NCBI GenBank assembly: GCA_009693705.1
Contig: SHWS01000009.1
Coordinates: 1 to 50,399 of the forward strand
Length of the DNA: 50,399 bases
Source of the DNA: Pelagibacteraceae bacterium
GTDB lineage: Bacteria > Pseudomonadota > Alphaproteobacteria > Pelagibacterales > Pelagibacteraceae
Direction: 5' to 3'
The notes below the pieces were generated by a model. It was not told where the DNA came from. It searched no databases and saw only the letters and a program-made list of their open reading frames with translations. Both the position numbers and the translations under genes were made by a program. Shown here in pieces: positions 19,032-28,472 of this stretch. Position 1 is the first letter of the stretch; every line of letters starts with the position of its first letter.

Positions 19032-19939
19032 TGGTAGTAGTAGTTGGATTTTATAAATTTAAAAAAGTTAATTTTTTAAAAAAAAAAAAAGAATTAATTA
19101 ATGACCTTTTAATTAAAAATAATATTCGAGGTACAATAATTATATCTCAAGAAGGAATAAATGGTTCAATATCTGGAAAATTAAAAGATATTAAAAATGC
19201 TTTAAAAGCACTCAAAACAATTTTCATATTTAGTACTTTTGATAGTTCAAATATTTCAAAGATTTTATTCCAACCTTTTCATCGTCTAAAGGTTAAGATT
19301 AAAAAAGAACTAGTGCCAATGAACATATCGTTATCAACTCATACTAAAAAAAAAAGTAGTTATATTGAACCAGAAAAATGGAATTCATTAATAAAAGATG
19401 AAAATACACTTTTAATTGATGCTCGAAAACCATTTGAGCATGCTTTAGGAACATTCAAAAACTCTATTAATCCACATGTTAATAATTTTAGAGATTTCCC
19501 TAAATTTTTAAATAAGCTTAATAAAAACAGGCCTATAGCAATGTTTTGCACTGGTGGAATAAGATGTGAAAAATCATCCGTTTATTTGGAAAAAAAAGGA
19601 TTTAAAAATATTTATCAGCTCAAAGGAGGTATTTTAAATTATCTAAACAAAATAAATTCAAAAATTAGTTTATGGAAAGGTGAATGTTTTGTTTTTGATA
19701 ATCGAATAAGCGTCAAACATGGACTAAAAGTAGGAACCTATTCTATTTGTAGTGGCTGTAGAGAACCCGTGTCGTCCAAAGATAAAAAATCAAAAAAATA
19801 TGAGGAGGGCGTATCTTGTATAAAATGCTATGATAAATTAACACAAGATCAAAAAGAGCGTTTTAGAATGAGACAAAAACAGATAAAACTTGCTAAAGAG
19901 TCTGGAAAAAAGCATATATTTCAGAAAGAATTTAGTTAA
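19031..19939 (+). CDS. trhO: tRNA uridine(34) hydroxylase, rhodanese-domain protein
   Basis: A 302-residue member of the TrhO/YceA family. An N-terminal acylphosphatase-like domain (residues 1-105, with SQEGINGSISG) is followed by a rhodanese domain with DARKPFEHALGTFKNS and the active-site loop MFCTGGIRCEKS (C173 likely catalytic). The C-terminal tail has Cys pairs (CSGC, CIKC) and an Arg/Lys-rich helix. The family makes 5-hydroxyuridine at tRNA position 34 using oxygen. Its start overlaps the methyltransferase stop; the two could both act on small substrates or tRNA, but this is speculation. Confidence 0.88.
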   Translation: MVVVVGFYKFKKVNFLKKKKELINDLLIKNNIRGTIIISQEGINGSISGKLKDIKNALKALKTIFIFSTFDSSNISKILFQPFHRLKVKIKKELVPMNISLSTHTKKKSSYIEPEKWNSLIKDENTLLIDARKPFEHALGTFKNSINPHVNNFRDFPKFLNKLNKNRPIAMFCTGGIRCEKSSVYLEKKGFKNIYQLKGGILNYLNKINSKISLWKGECFVFDNRISVKHGLKVGTYSICSGCREPVSSKDKKSKKYEEGVSCIKCYDKLTQDQKERFRMRQKQIKLAKESGKKHIFQKEFS

Positions 19940-19956
19940 TTTAAAAATCATTTTTT

Positions 19957-21330
19957 ATGAATCTAACCAAAGAACCTATTTGGCATTTAATTCGAAAAGT
20001 TACAATACCAGCAAGCACAGGTTCATTGTTTATGACTTTTTATAATTTAGTAGATACGTACTTTGCTGGAAAAATTTCTCCAGAAGCTTTGGCTGCAATT
20101 GCTAAATCATGGCCAATATATTTCATTGCAATGGCTATAGCAATTGGAATTCAGGCTGGAACTCAAGCTTTAATCAGTAACGCAATAGGTGCTAAAGACA
20201 ATTCTAAAGCCTCAATGTACGTAGCTCAATCCATAGTATTTTCAATTTTTATTTCAATTTTAGTTACTATTTTAGGATTAAATTTTTCTGAATTTTTACT
20301 TAAAATTATGGGTTCAACAGATGAAAGTATAATTTTAACGCAAAAGTATTTAGATGTAATTTTTTATGGTTCAATTATTTTACTCTTACAATTGTCTTTA
20401 AACGGAACCTTAAGTGCTCAAGGTGACACTAAAACTTATAGAAATATTTTAATTTTTTCTTTTTTTGCAAATATATTGTTAAATCCTTTATTAATTTTTG
20501 GATATGGTTTTATTCCGGCACTTGGTATTTCCGGTATAGCTATTGCAACTTTAATCGCTCAATTAATTGGTACAATATATCTCTTATATAAGGTTCTCTC
20601 ATCTGAATTAACACAAAATCTTAAAATCGAAAATTTTATTCCAAATTTTAATCTAATTAAAGATTTACTTATGCAATCAGCCCCAATTATGTTCACAATG
20701 TTAATGATTATGTTTGGCATTTTTAATATTTTTTATTTTGTAGGTCAATTTGGTGAGCTAGCAACAGCTGGATACGGTACCTCTGTAAGACTTGAGCAGG
20801 TATTATTATTACCTGTGATAGGTTTAAATACAGCTGTCATTTCAATTGCAGGGCAAAATTACGGAGCAAAAAATTTAAATCGCGTTTTTGAAACATATTC
20901 AAAAGCTATGATATTTGGTTTTTTATTTATGTGCTTTGCTGGAATATTTATTTATTTTACTGCAAATTTTTTTATGTCTCAATTTACTACTAATAAAGAA
21001 GTTATAAGCGCTGGTGTAAATTATTTAAAAATAGCTGCATTAATAGGTCCTATTTACCCAACGTTTTTTATTACCTCAGCATTATTTCAGGCTATTAAAA
21101 AACCTTTGTTTGCTCTTTATATGACCATCTTAAGATTAACTTTTATCCCATTTCTCTCGTTATGGTATGTTATCAATATTTTAGGTGGCGATTTTCAAGA
21201 TATCTTTTACACTATTCTTATTACAAATTGGGTAATGGGTATAGTTGTTTTATTTTTTTTAATTTTTTATCTAAAAAAAGAATTTAATTTTGCTTTAAGA
21301 AATTTTTTCTTTTATAAAAATGTTTTTTAA
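19957..21330 (+). CDS. MATE family efflux transporter
   Basis: A 457-residue inner-membrane protein with about twelve transmembrane helices arranged as two halves, typical of MATE (NorM/DinF-like) cation-coupled exporters. The first half has NLVDTYFAGKISPEALAAI (about residues 26-44) and GTLSAQGDTKTY, and the second half GYGTSVRLEQ and GQNYGAKNLNRV, which are conserved loop motifs of the family. The substrate cannot be predicted. It overlaps the exported nuclease gene by eleven bases and follows trhO by 17. Confidence 0.9.
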   Translation: MNLTKEPIWHLIRKVTIPASTGSLFMTFYNLVDTYFAGKISPEALAAIAKSWPIYFIAMAIAIGIQAGTQALISNAIGAKDNSKASMYVAQSIVFSIFISILVTILGLNFSEFLLKIMGSTDESIILTQKYLDVIFYGSIILLLQLSLNGTLSAQGDTKTYRNILIFSFFANILLNPLLIFGYGFIPALGISGIAIATLIAQLIGTIYLLYKVLSSELTQNLKIENFIPNFNLIKDLLMQSAPIMFTMLMIMFGIFNIFYFVGQFGELATAGYGTSVRLEQVLLLPVIGLNTAVISIAGQNYGAKNLNRVFETYSKAMIFGFLFMCFAGIFIYFTANFFMSQFTTNKEVISAGVNYLKIAALIGPIYPTFFITSALFQAIKKPLFALYMTILRLTFIPFLSLWYVINILGGDFQDIFYTILITNWVMGIVVLFFLIFYLKKEFNFALRNFFFYKNVF

Positions 21331-21799
21331 TTTAATAAAAGCTTTGATACTTTTTACTGTATCATCTCTGATATTTTTATTCCCAATAAGCGTCTCAAAA
21401 GGTTTTGATTTAAAGATAATTGATGGTGATACTATTCATTTGGACGGAAAAAAAATAAGATTTAATGGAATAGATGCTCCTGAATTAAAGCAAACTTGTA
21501 AAAAAAATAATATTTTAAATAAATGTGGAAAAGATTCTCGCGAGATTTTAATTAACAAGATTTTAGATAATAAACCAAATTGTATAATTGAAGGTTTTGA
21601 TAAATATCAAAGAAGCTTAGCAGAATGTTTTATTAACAATGAAAGTTTATCGAGTTATTTAGTAAAAAATGGCTATGCATTTGCCTATAGAAATTATTCT
21701 AAAAAATTTGTTTCTGAAGAAGATTATGCAAGAATTAATAGAATAGGCATGTGGTCAATGGAATTTGAATTTCCCTGGGAATTTAGAAAAAAAAATTAA
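21320..21799 (+). CDS. Exported staphylococcal-nuclease-like (thermonuclease) protein
   Basis: A 159-residue protein with a signal peptide (residues 1-27, hydrophobic core LILFTVSSLIFLFPI) and an SNase OB-fold domain: IIDGDTIHLDGKKIRFNGIDAPEL (in pieces, about residues 34-57), FDKYQRSLAECF and VKNGYAFAY. The Asp/Arg catalytic signature DGDT and RFNGIDAPE suggests a Ca2+-dependent nuclease acting in the periplasm, possibly for nucleotide scavenging. Four or five cysteines (CKK, KCGK, NCII, ECF) could form disulfides. Its TAA stop interlocks with the stop of the convergent ABC permease in a shared TTAA. Confidence 0.85.
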   Translation: MFFNLIKALILFTVSSLIFLFPISVSKGFDLKIIDGDTIHLDGKKIRFNGIDAPELKQTCKKNNILNKCGKDSREILINKILDNKPNCIIEGFDKYQRSLAECFINNESLSSYLVKNGYAFAYRNYSKKFVSEEDYARINRIGMWSMEFEFPWEFRKKN

Positions 21800-22536
21800 T
21801 TATTTGAATCTTGTTTAAGTTTTCTTTCAAATCTTCTTACAAAAAAAGAAATTATTAAAATTAAAATCAAATATTCAAATATAAGAAATGTATAAATTTC
21901 TAATGGTCGATAAGTTGAAACAATTAATTCATTTGCTTTTCTAGTTAAATCTCCAATTCCAATTATAGAGACTAGGGAAGACATTTTTAAAACATAGATA
22001 AATTGATTTCCTAAAGCAGGTAAAATATTTTTAATAGCTTGTGGCATAATTATAAATCTAAGTCGCTTAAAGAAAGTTAAACCTAATGAACTACCTGCTT
22101 CCCACTGAGTTTTTTTAATTGAATTAATTCCAGCTCTAAAAATTTCAGCTTGAAAAGCACTTTCGCTAATTGATAGAGCTATTATACCAGATACGAATGG
22201 ACTAAAACTAATACCAGAAATTATTGGTAAACCGTAGTAAACCCATAAAATAAGTATTAATAATGGCACAGCCCTAACAATCTCAACGTAAGCTATGTTT
22301 AAATAAGATAAAAATTTATTTTTGTATAAAGAAGGTAGAGCGGCTAAAAAACCAATTATAATTGAAATAACAATAGATGTAATTGAGATAAAAAGCGTTG
22401 TGGTTAATCCGCTTAGTAAAAATTTTAAATTTGTGAGACCATTTACATTATAGGGTGAAAGTATATACCAATTTAGATCTTGTTTAGAGCAAGAAGTTAA
22501 AGTTAAAATAAGTAAAATAGTAAGTAATCTTTTCAC
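21796..22536 (-). CDS. Polar amino-acid-type ABC transporter permease with lipoprotein-like N-terminus
   Basis: A 246-residue His/Glu/Gln/Arg-type permease (HisM/GltK fold). The conserved EAA loop appears as QWEAGSSLGLTFFKRLRFIIMPQAIKNILPALGNQ in pieces (about residues 144-178), and five or so membrane helices follow residue 38. Unusually, the N-terminus is a lipoprotein-type signal: basic start, hydrophobic run, then the lipobox LTSC (C16) and a hydrophilic stretch. Its gene follows the binding protein gene by 37 bases; no ATPase gene is adjacent. The solute is unknown. Confidence 0.88.
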   Translation of the reverse strand: MKRLLTILLILTLTSCSKQDLNWYILSPYNVNGLTNLKFLLSGLTTTLFISITSIVISIIIGFLAALPSLYKNKFLSYLNIAYVEIVRAVPLLILILWVYYGLPIISGISFSPFVSGIIALSISESAFQAEIFRAGINSIKKTQWEAGSSLGLTFFKRLRFIIMPQAIKNILPALGNQFIYVLKMSSLVSIIGIGDLTRKANELIVSTYRPLEIYTFLIFEYLILILIISFFVRRFERKLKQDSNN

Positions 22537-22573
22537 AATTAAATTTATAAAGATTTAAGTGTAAATATCTAAT

Positions 22574-23344
22574 TTATTCTAAGCTTTTTAAATCGTATTT
22601 AACTAGGAGAGTATCAAAAAAACCTGATGCCTTCTTAATTTCAATCCATTGATTAATATAATTTAACCATACCTGATCATTTTGATCTACCATCATTGAC
22701 AAAACAGCAGGATCTTTTATTCCATCTTCTACAATTGCTAGTTCTGGATAAGTAATAATTAATTTATTTGCCTCAGTGGAACTTGTTATATTCGCAACAG
22801 CTCTTCCAGCTAACACTTCTTGAAAATCTCTTGCAGGAGATTCTACAGATTGTAATTTTGATTTTGGAAAAAACTCTTTTGCTTTAGCTTCTTGAGAAGT
22901 ACCTAGCGTTGTAGCTATAATTACTTTTTCATTGTTAAGAGATTCCCATGTTGGATATTTCTTGAGATTTTTCTTTAATACTAAGGGCACAGTACCGTAT
23001 TTATAATAAGAATTACTAAAGCCAACAACTAAAGCTCTTTGAGAGGTTTTTGTTACACTGGTCGATATATCGTATCTGTTAGATGAAATTCCTGGAACAA
23101 TAGTTTTCCAATCGGTTGCTACAAATGTAGTTTTTACTCCCATATCTTTTGCTAATTCATTCATCACATCAATATCAAAACCTTTATACTCGTTCGTTGA
23201 AGGATCTTTTAAGGACATTGGATCCCAATCACCGGTAGTTCCAACTTTTAACTCACCACTTGATAAAATTTTATTTAATTTGGATTCTGAGTTAACTGTA
23301 AAAGGGAATAGTAAAAGAGTTATTAAAATTAATATTTTTTTCAT
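22574..23344 (-). CDS. ABC transporter periplasmic solute-binding protein, family 3
   Basis: A 256-residue extracellular solute-binding protein. Residues 1-19 are a signal peptide (cleavage near VNSES). The mature part has [36 protein letters not shown] and [10 protein letters not shown]-type segments of SBP family 3, which includes polar amino acid binders and the cyclohexadienyl dehydratase-like branch. It is followed by a matching permease gene but no ATPase. Its position downstream of soxG suggests that a substrate related to methylated glycine or amino acids is possible, but the ligand cannot be read from the sequence. Confidence 0.88.
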   Translation of the reverse strand: MKKILILITLLLFPFTVNSESKLNKILSSGELKVGTTGDWDPMSLKDPSTNEYKGFDIDVMNELAKDMGVKTTFVATDWKTIVPGISSNRYDISTSVTKTSQRALVVGFSNSYYKYGTVPLVLKKNLKKYPTWESLNNEKVIIATTLGTSQEAKAKEFFPKSKLQSVESPARDFQEVLAGRAVANITSSTEANKLIITYPELAIVEDGIKDPAVLSMMVDQNDQVWLNYINQWIEIKKASGFFDTLLVKYDLKSLE

Positions 23345-23378
23345 CCGATGATAATAACTAATTTTAATCTAAGTTAAC

Positions 23379-23942
23379 TTAAATTCTTGACGCAGCGTCG
23401 CTTAAAAATGAGTATAAATGCTCTGAAAAAGATCTTCTTACTAATAAATTAACATTATTGATTTCTTTGTGATGGACAATAATATCAATTTTTGCCATCA
23501 GACTTTGTATCACACCACCTTTTTTATTTCTAAAATCATTAAAATTAAAAGGACAACCCGTAGAAAGTAGGTCAAAAATTTTTTTTCCTTCAATATTAAT
23601 TAATACATATTGATCTGTCACATCTACAACAGCACCTAAATTAATTTTTGATATATTGTTGATAAGATGATTTTCTTGTTCATAACTATTTGTGTTTTTG
23701 TCGATTACATTGTTAGACAAAATCATCCATTCGTCAGGACTAAGCCATAAGGCTGTTGTGTCATTGCTAGTTGAAGAAGTGCAAGATTCAGTTGGTAAAA
23801 TCATATTTATAGCTTTGCCTACACCTGATAAAAATTCTCTTTTTTTTCCTCTAATAATTAATTTCATAATAGGGTTTATTACTTTCATTGATAATTCTGA
23901 ATAAGAATTTTCTTTTACCAAAGGTGAATTATAATTAAGCAT
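23379..23942 (-). CDS. soxG: Sarcosine oxidase gamma subunit
   Basis: A 187-residue SoxG-type protein. The segment TTALWLSPDEWMIL (about residues 63-76), VVDVTDQYVLINIEGKKIFDLLSTGCPFN (in pieces) and the tail RRSFSEHLYSFLSDA resemble the aminomethyltransferase-like fold of SoxG. It is part of the heterotetrameric enzyme that demethylates sarcosine. Its start overlaps the end of soxA by eight bases and it is last in soxB-D-A-G, the canonical order. Confidence 0.9.
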   Translation of the reverse strand: MLNYNSPLVKENSYSELSMKVINPIMKLIIRGKKREFLSGVGKAINMILPTESCTSSTSNDTTALWLSPDEWMILSNNVIDKNTNSYEQENHLINNISKINLGAVVDVTDQYVLINIEGKKIFDLLSTGCPFNFNDFRNKKGGVIQSLMAKIDIIVHHKEINNVNLLVRRSFSEHLYSFLSDAASRI

Positions 23943-26940
23943 TTAATCTATTATTCTCCTTATCTAAAAAGACTGGATCAACAATCGTAACAATGATACT
24001 TTTATTTTCCATTGGAATAAATAGTTTTTGACCCAACATATTTTTTCCACCTCTTACTACTGCTAATGCAATAGACTTATTTAAATTAGGGCTATAATAA
24101 CTTGATGTAACGTGACCTAACATTTCAATAGGTTTTTTATTTAAATTTGCAACAATTTGCGCTCCTTCTTCAAGAACTTCTTTGGGATCATCAGTTAATA
24201 ATCCAACCAATTGTTTTCTATCATCTCGAATTGTATCTGATCTATAAAGAGATCTTTTTCCTATAAAATCGTATTTTTTTTTACCAACTATCCAATCCAT
24301 TTGTAAATCTATGGGCGTTAAAGTAGCGTCAGTGTCTTGACCTACAATAATAAATCCTTTTTCTGCTCTCAGTAAATGCATTGTTTCTGTTCCATAAGGA
24401 GTGATATTAAATTCTTTACCAGACTCCATAATTTTTTCCCAAAGTGATATTCCGTAATTTGCTTGAATGTTAATTTCGTAACTCTGTTCTCCAGTAAAAC
24501 TTATTCTCATCACTCTGCATTTAATATTATCTATAGTTGTATTCTTAAAAGACATGTGGGGCAGGTTATCTTCTGATAGATCTAAATTTGGTATTACTTT
24601 AGAAACTATTTTTTTACTATTAGGTCCACAAACACTTATTGTTGCATAATGATCAGTAACTGAAGTTAAATAAACATCAAGTTCAGGCCATTCGGTTTGA
24701 AGATAGTCCTCAAGTTTAGCTAAAACATTTGCTGCGCCTCCGGTGGTAGTTGTCATAATAAAATGATTTTTATCAAGACGTGTAGTTACTCCATCATCAT
24801 AAACCATTCCATCTTCATTCAGCATTAGACCATATCTACATTTTCCTATATCAAGTTTTGTCCATGAATTAGTGTATAATCTATTTAAAAATTCAGAAGC
24901 ATCAGTGCCTTGTATATCTATTTTGCCTAATGTTGATGCATCCAATATACCAGCGCTCTCTCTTGCGGCTTTACTTTCTCTTTGAACGGCTTCATGCATG
25001 CTTTCATTTCCATTTGGATAATACCAAGCTCTTTTCCACTGACCAACATTTTCAAATTTAGATTTATTTTTAACATGCCAATCATTCATCGGTGTTTTTC
25101 TGAATATATCAAAAAACTCACCAACATTTCTTCCGACAATTGTTCCAAATGATAATGGAGTGTAAGGAGGTCTAAATGTAGTTGTGCCTAATTCACTCAT
25201 TTTTACGCCTGCCGTATCAGCAATTATTCCGAGTGCATGCATATTTCCAAGTTTTCCTTGATCAGTGCCCATGCCGGTTGTTGTATATCTTTTTACGTGC
25301 TCAATTGATCTAAATCCTTCCCTTAAAGCTAATTTAATATCTTTGGCTGTTGCATCATTTTGATAATCGACAAAAGGTTTAGTTTTTCCTAAAATTTTAT
25401 CAGAAGGTAATAACCATATATTTCTCTTATTTAAATTTCTCGTTCCACTAACATCTATATTGTCGTATTCGGTCTCATCTATCTCTAAAAATTCTTTTAG
25501 AATTTTTAGAGTATTATTAATAATTTTATCTAGTTCAAAATCTCCATTGCATGACCCTATGCTAATTTGTTTAGAGGGGTATATTTTTGGTAAAAAAATT
25601 TGATCTTCTTCATTAAAATCTAATTTACCTCCTGATTGAGTAAATAAATGAACAGCTGGTGTCCATCCACCAGCTATTCCTAGGCAATCACAATTTATAA
25701 AAATTTTTTGTCCTTTAACAGATTGACCGTCAGTAGATAATTGCATCACAGATATTTTTTTAATTCGTTTATAGCCATATGTATCAACCACAGTGCTAGA
25801 TCTGTAAATTTTAATTCCAATTGCTTCAACTTCTTTGGATAATTCTGAATTAGAATTTTCTCTAATATCAATAATCGCGTTAACTTTAATTCCTTTTTGA
25901 TCTAAAGAGATTGCAGTTTCATAAGCGGTATCATTATTTGTAAATAAGACATTTTGTTCACCACAAGCTACGCCAAAAAAATCAGCATATTTTTTAAGGG
26001 CAGATGATAGCATTATTCCAGGTCTATCATTATTATTGAAAACTAAAGGTCTCTCAAGAGAACCAGTCGCTGTGATTACTTTTTTTGCTCTAATTTTAAG
26101 AAGTCTTTGCCTAACTTTATTTTTTTTTTCATTTGCAGAGAGATGGTCAGTTAGATTTTCTCTTGCTAACAAAAAATTGTAGCCATGAAATGCCGCAATA
26201 CTCGTTCTAGTTTTTATCGTCAAATTTTCTAATTTATTAATTTCTTTAATTTCATTTTCTAACCAAGAACTAGAAGTTAGATTATTAATTTTGTAATATT
26301 TTGAATTTTGAAAAATTGTAGATCCACCAATATTTGGATTTTCATCTACTAATAATGTTTTCAAACCTCTTTTAGCAGATATTTTTGCAGCCATTATTCC
26401 AGAAATGCCACCCCCAACAACTAATACATCGCAATGAATATATTTATGTTCGTAAATATCTGGATCTGGAAATTTAGGTGATTTGCCAAGACCCGCTGAT
26501 CGTCTGATAAAATACTCATACTTTAACCAAAAACTTGCTGGCCACATAAATGTTTTGTAATAAAATCCTGCTGGCAAAATAGGGGATAAAAAATTATTAA
26601 TTCCTCCTATATCAAAGTTAACACTTGGCCAACAATTTTGACTTGTGGCCTCAAGTCCTTCATAGATTTCAATTTCAGTCGCTCTTACATTAGGTTCTGT
26701 AAAAGCTGTGTTATCATTTATTTGAACTATAGCATTTGGTTCTTCGGAACCTGCTGTCATAATTCCCCGAGGACGATGATATTTAAAACTTCTTCCAACC
26801 AAGTGGATATTATTTGCTAAAAGTGCTGAAGCTAATGTATCTCCTTTAAATCCAAAATATTTATTTCCATTGAACTTAAAACAAACACGAGTTGTTTCAT
26901 CGATAAATTTACTTCCTTTGGTTCTAAGATTTTTTGCCAT
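23935..26940 (-). CDS. soxA: Sarcosine oxidase alpha subunit
   Basis: A 1001-residue flavoprotein. Order of parts: an N-terminal ferredoxin-like segment (about residues 15-95, with GDTLASALLANN and GRSFKYHRPRG), a Rossmann dinucleotide-binding domain (CDVLVVGGGISGI, GGG at 176-178), a second nucleotide-binding part, and a C-terminal GcvT-like folate domain (from about 610, with ESAGILDASTLGKIDIQG). The subunit binds NAD and channels the methylene group to tetrahydrofolate. I chose the ATG at 26938-26940 over a TTG one codon upstream; it lies three bases after soxD. Length is normal. Confidence 0.96.
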   Translation of the reverse strand: MAKNLRTKGSKFIDETTRVCFKFNGNKYFGFKGDTLASALLANNIHLVGRSFKYHRPRGIMTAGSEEPNAIVQINDNTAFTEPNVRATEIEIYEGLEATSQNCWPSVNFDIGGINNFLSPILPAGFYYKTFMWPASFWLKYEYFIRRSAGLGKSPKFPDPDIYEHKYIHCDVLVVGGGISGIMAAKISAKRGLKTLLVDENPNIGGSTIFQNSKYYKINNLTSSSWLENEIKEINKLENLTIKTRTSIAAFHGYNFLLARENLTDHLSANEKKNKVRQRLLKIRAKKVITATGSLERPLVFNNNDRPGIMLSSALKKYADFFGVACGEQNVLFTNNDTAYETAISLDQKGIKVNAIIDIRENSNSELSKEVEAIGIKIYRSSTVVDTYGYKRIKKISVMQLSTDGQSVKGQKIFINCDCLGIAGGWTPAVHLFTQSGGKLDFNEEDQIFLPKIYPSKQISIGSCNGDFELDKIINNTLKILKEFLEIDETEYDNIDVSGTRNLNKRNIWLLPSDKILGKTKPFVDYQNDATAKDIKLALREGFRSIEHVKRYTTTGMGTDQGKLGNMHALGIIADTAGVKMSELGTTTFRPPYTPLSFGTIVGRNVGEFFDIFRKTPMNDWHVKNKSKFENVGQWKRAWYYPNGNESMHEAVQRESKAARESAGILDASTLGKIDIQGTDASEFLNRLYTNSWTKLDIGKCRYGLMLNEDGMVYDDGVTTRLDKNHFIMTTTTGGAANVLAKLEDYLQTEWPELDVYLTSVTDHYATISVCGPNSKKIVSKVIPNLDLSEDNLPHMSFKNTTIDNIKCRVMRISFTGEQSYEINIQANYGISLWEKIMESGKEFNITPYGTETMHLLRAEKGFIIVGQDTDATLTPIDLQMDWIVGKKKYDFIGKRSLYRSDTIRDDRKQLVGLLTDDPKEVLEEGAQIVANLNKKPIEMLGHVTSSYYSPNLNKSIALAVVRGGKNMLGQKLFIPMENKSIIVTIVDPVFLDKENNRLNA

Positions 26941-26943
26941 CAA

Positions 26944-27219
26944 TTAAATAACAGGTGGTTTTTGACCCATTTTATAAACAGCTTTTATTTGATCGTTAGA
27001 GGTATCTCTTGCAATATTAAACCATTTTCTGCAACCATGAGAATGATTCCATCTTTCAAACTGAATACCTTTGATATTTTTTCTCATAAATAAATATTCA
27101 GCCCATTCATCATCACTTAATTCAGTGGGTTGTTTAGGGCGTGAAATATGAGCTTCTCCTCCAGCTTTGAATTCGCTTTGTTCTCTTTCACCACAAAAAG
27201 GACAGTTAATTAAAAACAT
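26944..27219 (-). CDS. soxD: Sarcosine oxidase delta subunit
   Basis: A 91-residue SoxD with the zinc-binding pattern CPFCGEREQSEF (CxxC at residues 6-9) and the later HSHGCRKWFNIARDT with His and Cys ligands. The EWAEYLFMRKN segment is also typical. SoxD is the small zinc subunit of the heterotetramer. Its ATG overlaps the soxB stop by one base, and soxA starts three bases after its stop, so translation is tightly coupled. Confidence 0.95.
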   Translation of the reverse strand: MFLINCPFCGEREQSEFKAGGEAHISRPKQPTELSDDEWAEYLFMRKNIKGIQFERWNHSHGCRKWFNIARDTSNDQIKAVYKMGQKPPVI

Positions 27220-28472
27220 TAATGTGCGACTGCTGCAGCACCGTGTTCATCAACTAGATCACCACTTACAAATCTATTAAGATTAAATGCAGCATTTAAT
27301 TTGTGAGGTTCATCATTTGCGATAGTATGAGCAAATAGGTCACCTGATCCTGGTGTAGCTTTAAAACCACCAGTACCCCAACCACAATTAAAATATAATC
27401 CCTTAATAGAAGTTTTGCTTATTATTGGACTTGCATCAGGACAGATATCAACTATTCCTCCCCATTGTCTTAACATGCGCATTCTACTAAAAATTGGGTA
27501 TAGTTCTAGTATGGCATTTAAAGTTCCTTCAACTATGTCATGACTTCCTTTTTGAGTATAAGAAATATAATCATCAGTGCCAGCACCAATAACAAGTTCA
27601 CCTTTATCAGATTGACTAATGTAAGCGTGAACCGCATTTGACATAACTACAGTATCAATAATTGGTTTTACTGGTTCAGAAACTAAAGCTTGAAGTGGTT
27701 TACTTTCGAGTGGCAATCTTAAACCAACCATACTTGCAATAACACTTGAATGGCCCGCAGCAACAACGCCAATTTTCTTTGTTTTTATAAAACCTTTTGT
27801 TGTCTCTATGCCTTCAACACTGTCAAAAGTTCTTTTAATTCCTTTGACTTCACAGTTCTGGATTATATCAACTCCCATTTCATCGGCACCTCTCGCATAA
27901 CCCCATGCAACCGCATCATGTCTTGCTGTGCCAGCTCTTTTTTGTAAAGTTCCACCTAAAACTGGATATCTAATTTCTTGTGAGGTATTTATTATTGGAC
28001 AGAATTTTTTAACTTCTTCTGTAGTTAAATAAATTGAATCTATGCCATTTAATCTATTGGCATGAGTCCTTCTTTTCAAATCTCTTACGTCTTGCAAATT
28101 GTGAGCAAGATTCATCACACCTCTTTGACTAAACATCACATTGTAATTTAATTCCTGTGATAAATTCTCCCAAATTTTAAGTGCGTGGTCGTATAAACCT
28201 GCGCTTGCATCCCATAAATAATTAGATCTAATTATTGTTGTATTCCTTCCAGTATTACCACCGCCAATCCAACCTTTTTCAACAACCGCAATATTTTTCA
28301 TCCCGTGTTTTTTTGCAAGATAGTAGGCAGTTGCCAAACCATGACCGCCACCTCCGATAATAACTGCATCATATTCTTTTTTTGGAGTAGGGTCTTTCCA
28401 TGCTTTTTCCCAATTTTCATGATACGAAAAAGCATTTTTAACTAATGAAAATATTGAGTATTTATTTTTCAT
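27219..28472 (-). CDS. soxB: Sarcosine oxidase beta subunit
   Basis: A 417-residue FAD/FMN-dependent oxidoreductase. It has the FAD motif [18 protein letters not shown] (about residues 36-53), the [17 protein letters not shown] segment, and the C-terminal [14 protein letters not shown]. The His in [10 protein letters not shown] (H185) lies where, as I recall, FMN is covalently attached between the alpha and beta subunits. It catalyses oxidation of sarcosine to glycine with transfer of the methyl carbon to folate or release as formaldehyde. Start: ATG at 28470-28472 is preferred to an upstream TTG. First gene of soxBDAG, preceded by the long non-coding gap. Confidence 0.95.
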   Translation of the reverse strand: MKNKYSIFSLVKNAFSYHENWEKAWKDPTPKKEYDAVIIGGGGHGLATAYYLAKKHGMKNIAVVEKGWIGGGNTGRNTTIIRSNYLWDASAGLYDHALKIWENLSQELNYNVMFSQRGVMNLAHNLQDVRDLKRRTHANRLNGIDSIYLTTEEVKKFCPIINTSQEIRYPVLGGTLQKRAGTARHDAVAWGYARGADEMGVDIIQNCEVKGIKRTFDSVEGIETTKGFIKTKKIGVVAAGHSSVIASMVGLRLPLESKPLQALVSEPVKPIIDTVVMSNAVHAYISQSDKGELVIGAGTDDYISYTQKGSHDIVEGTLNAILELYPIFSRMRMLRQWGGIVDICPDASPIISKTSIKGLYFNCGWGTGGFKATPGSGDLFAHTIANDEPHKLNAAFNLNRFVSGDLVDEHGAAAVAH

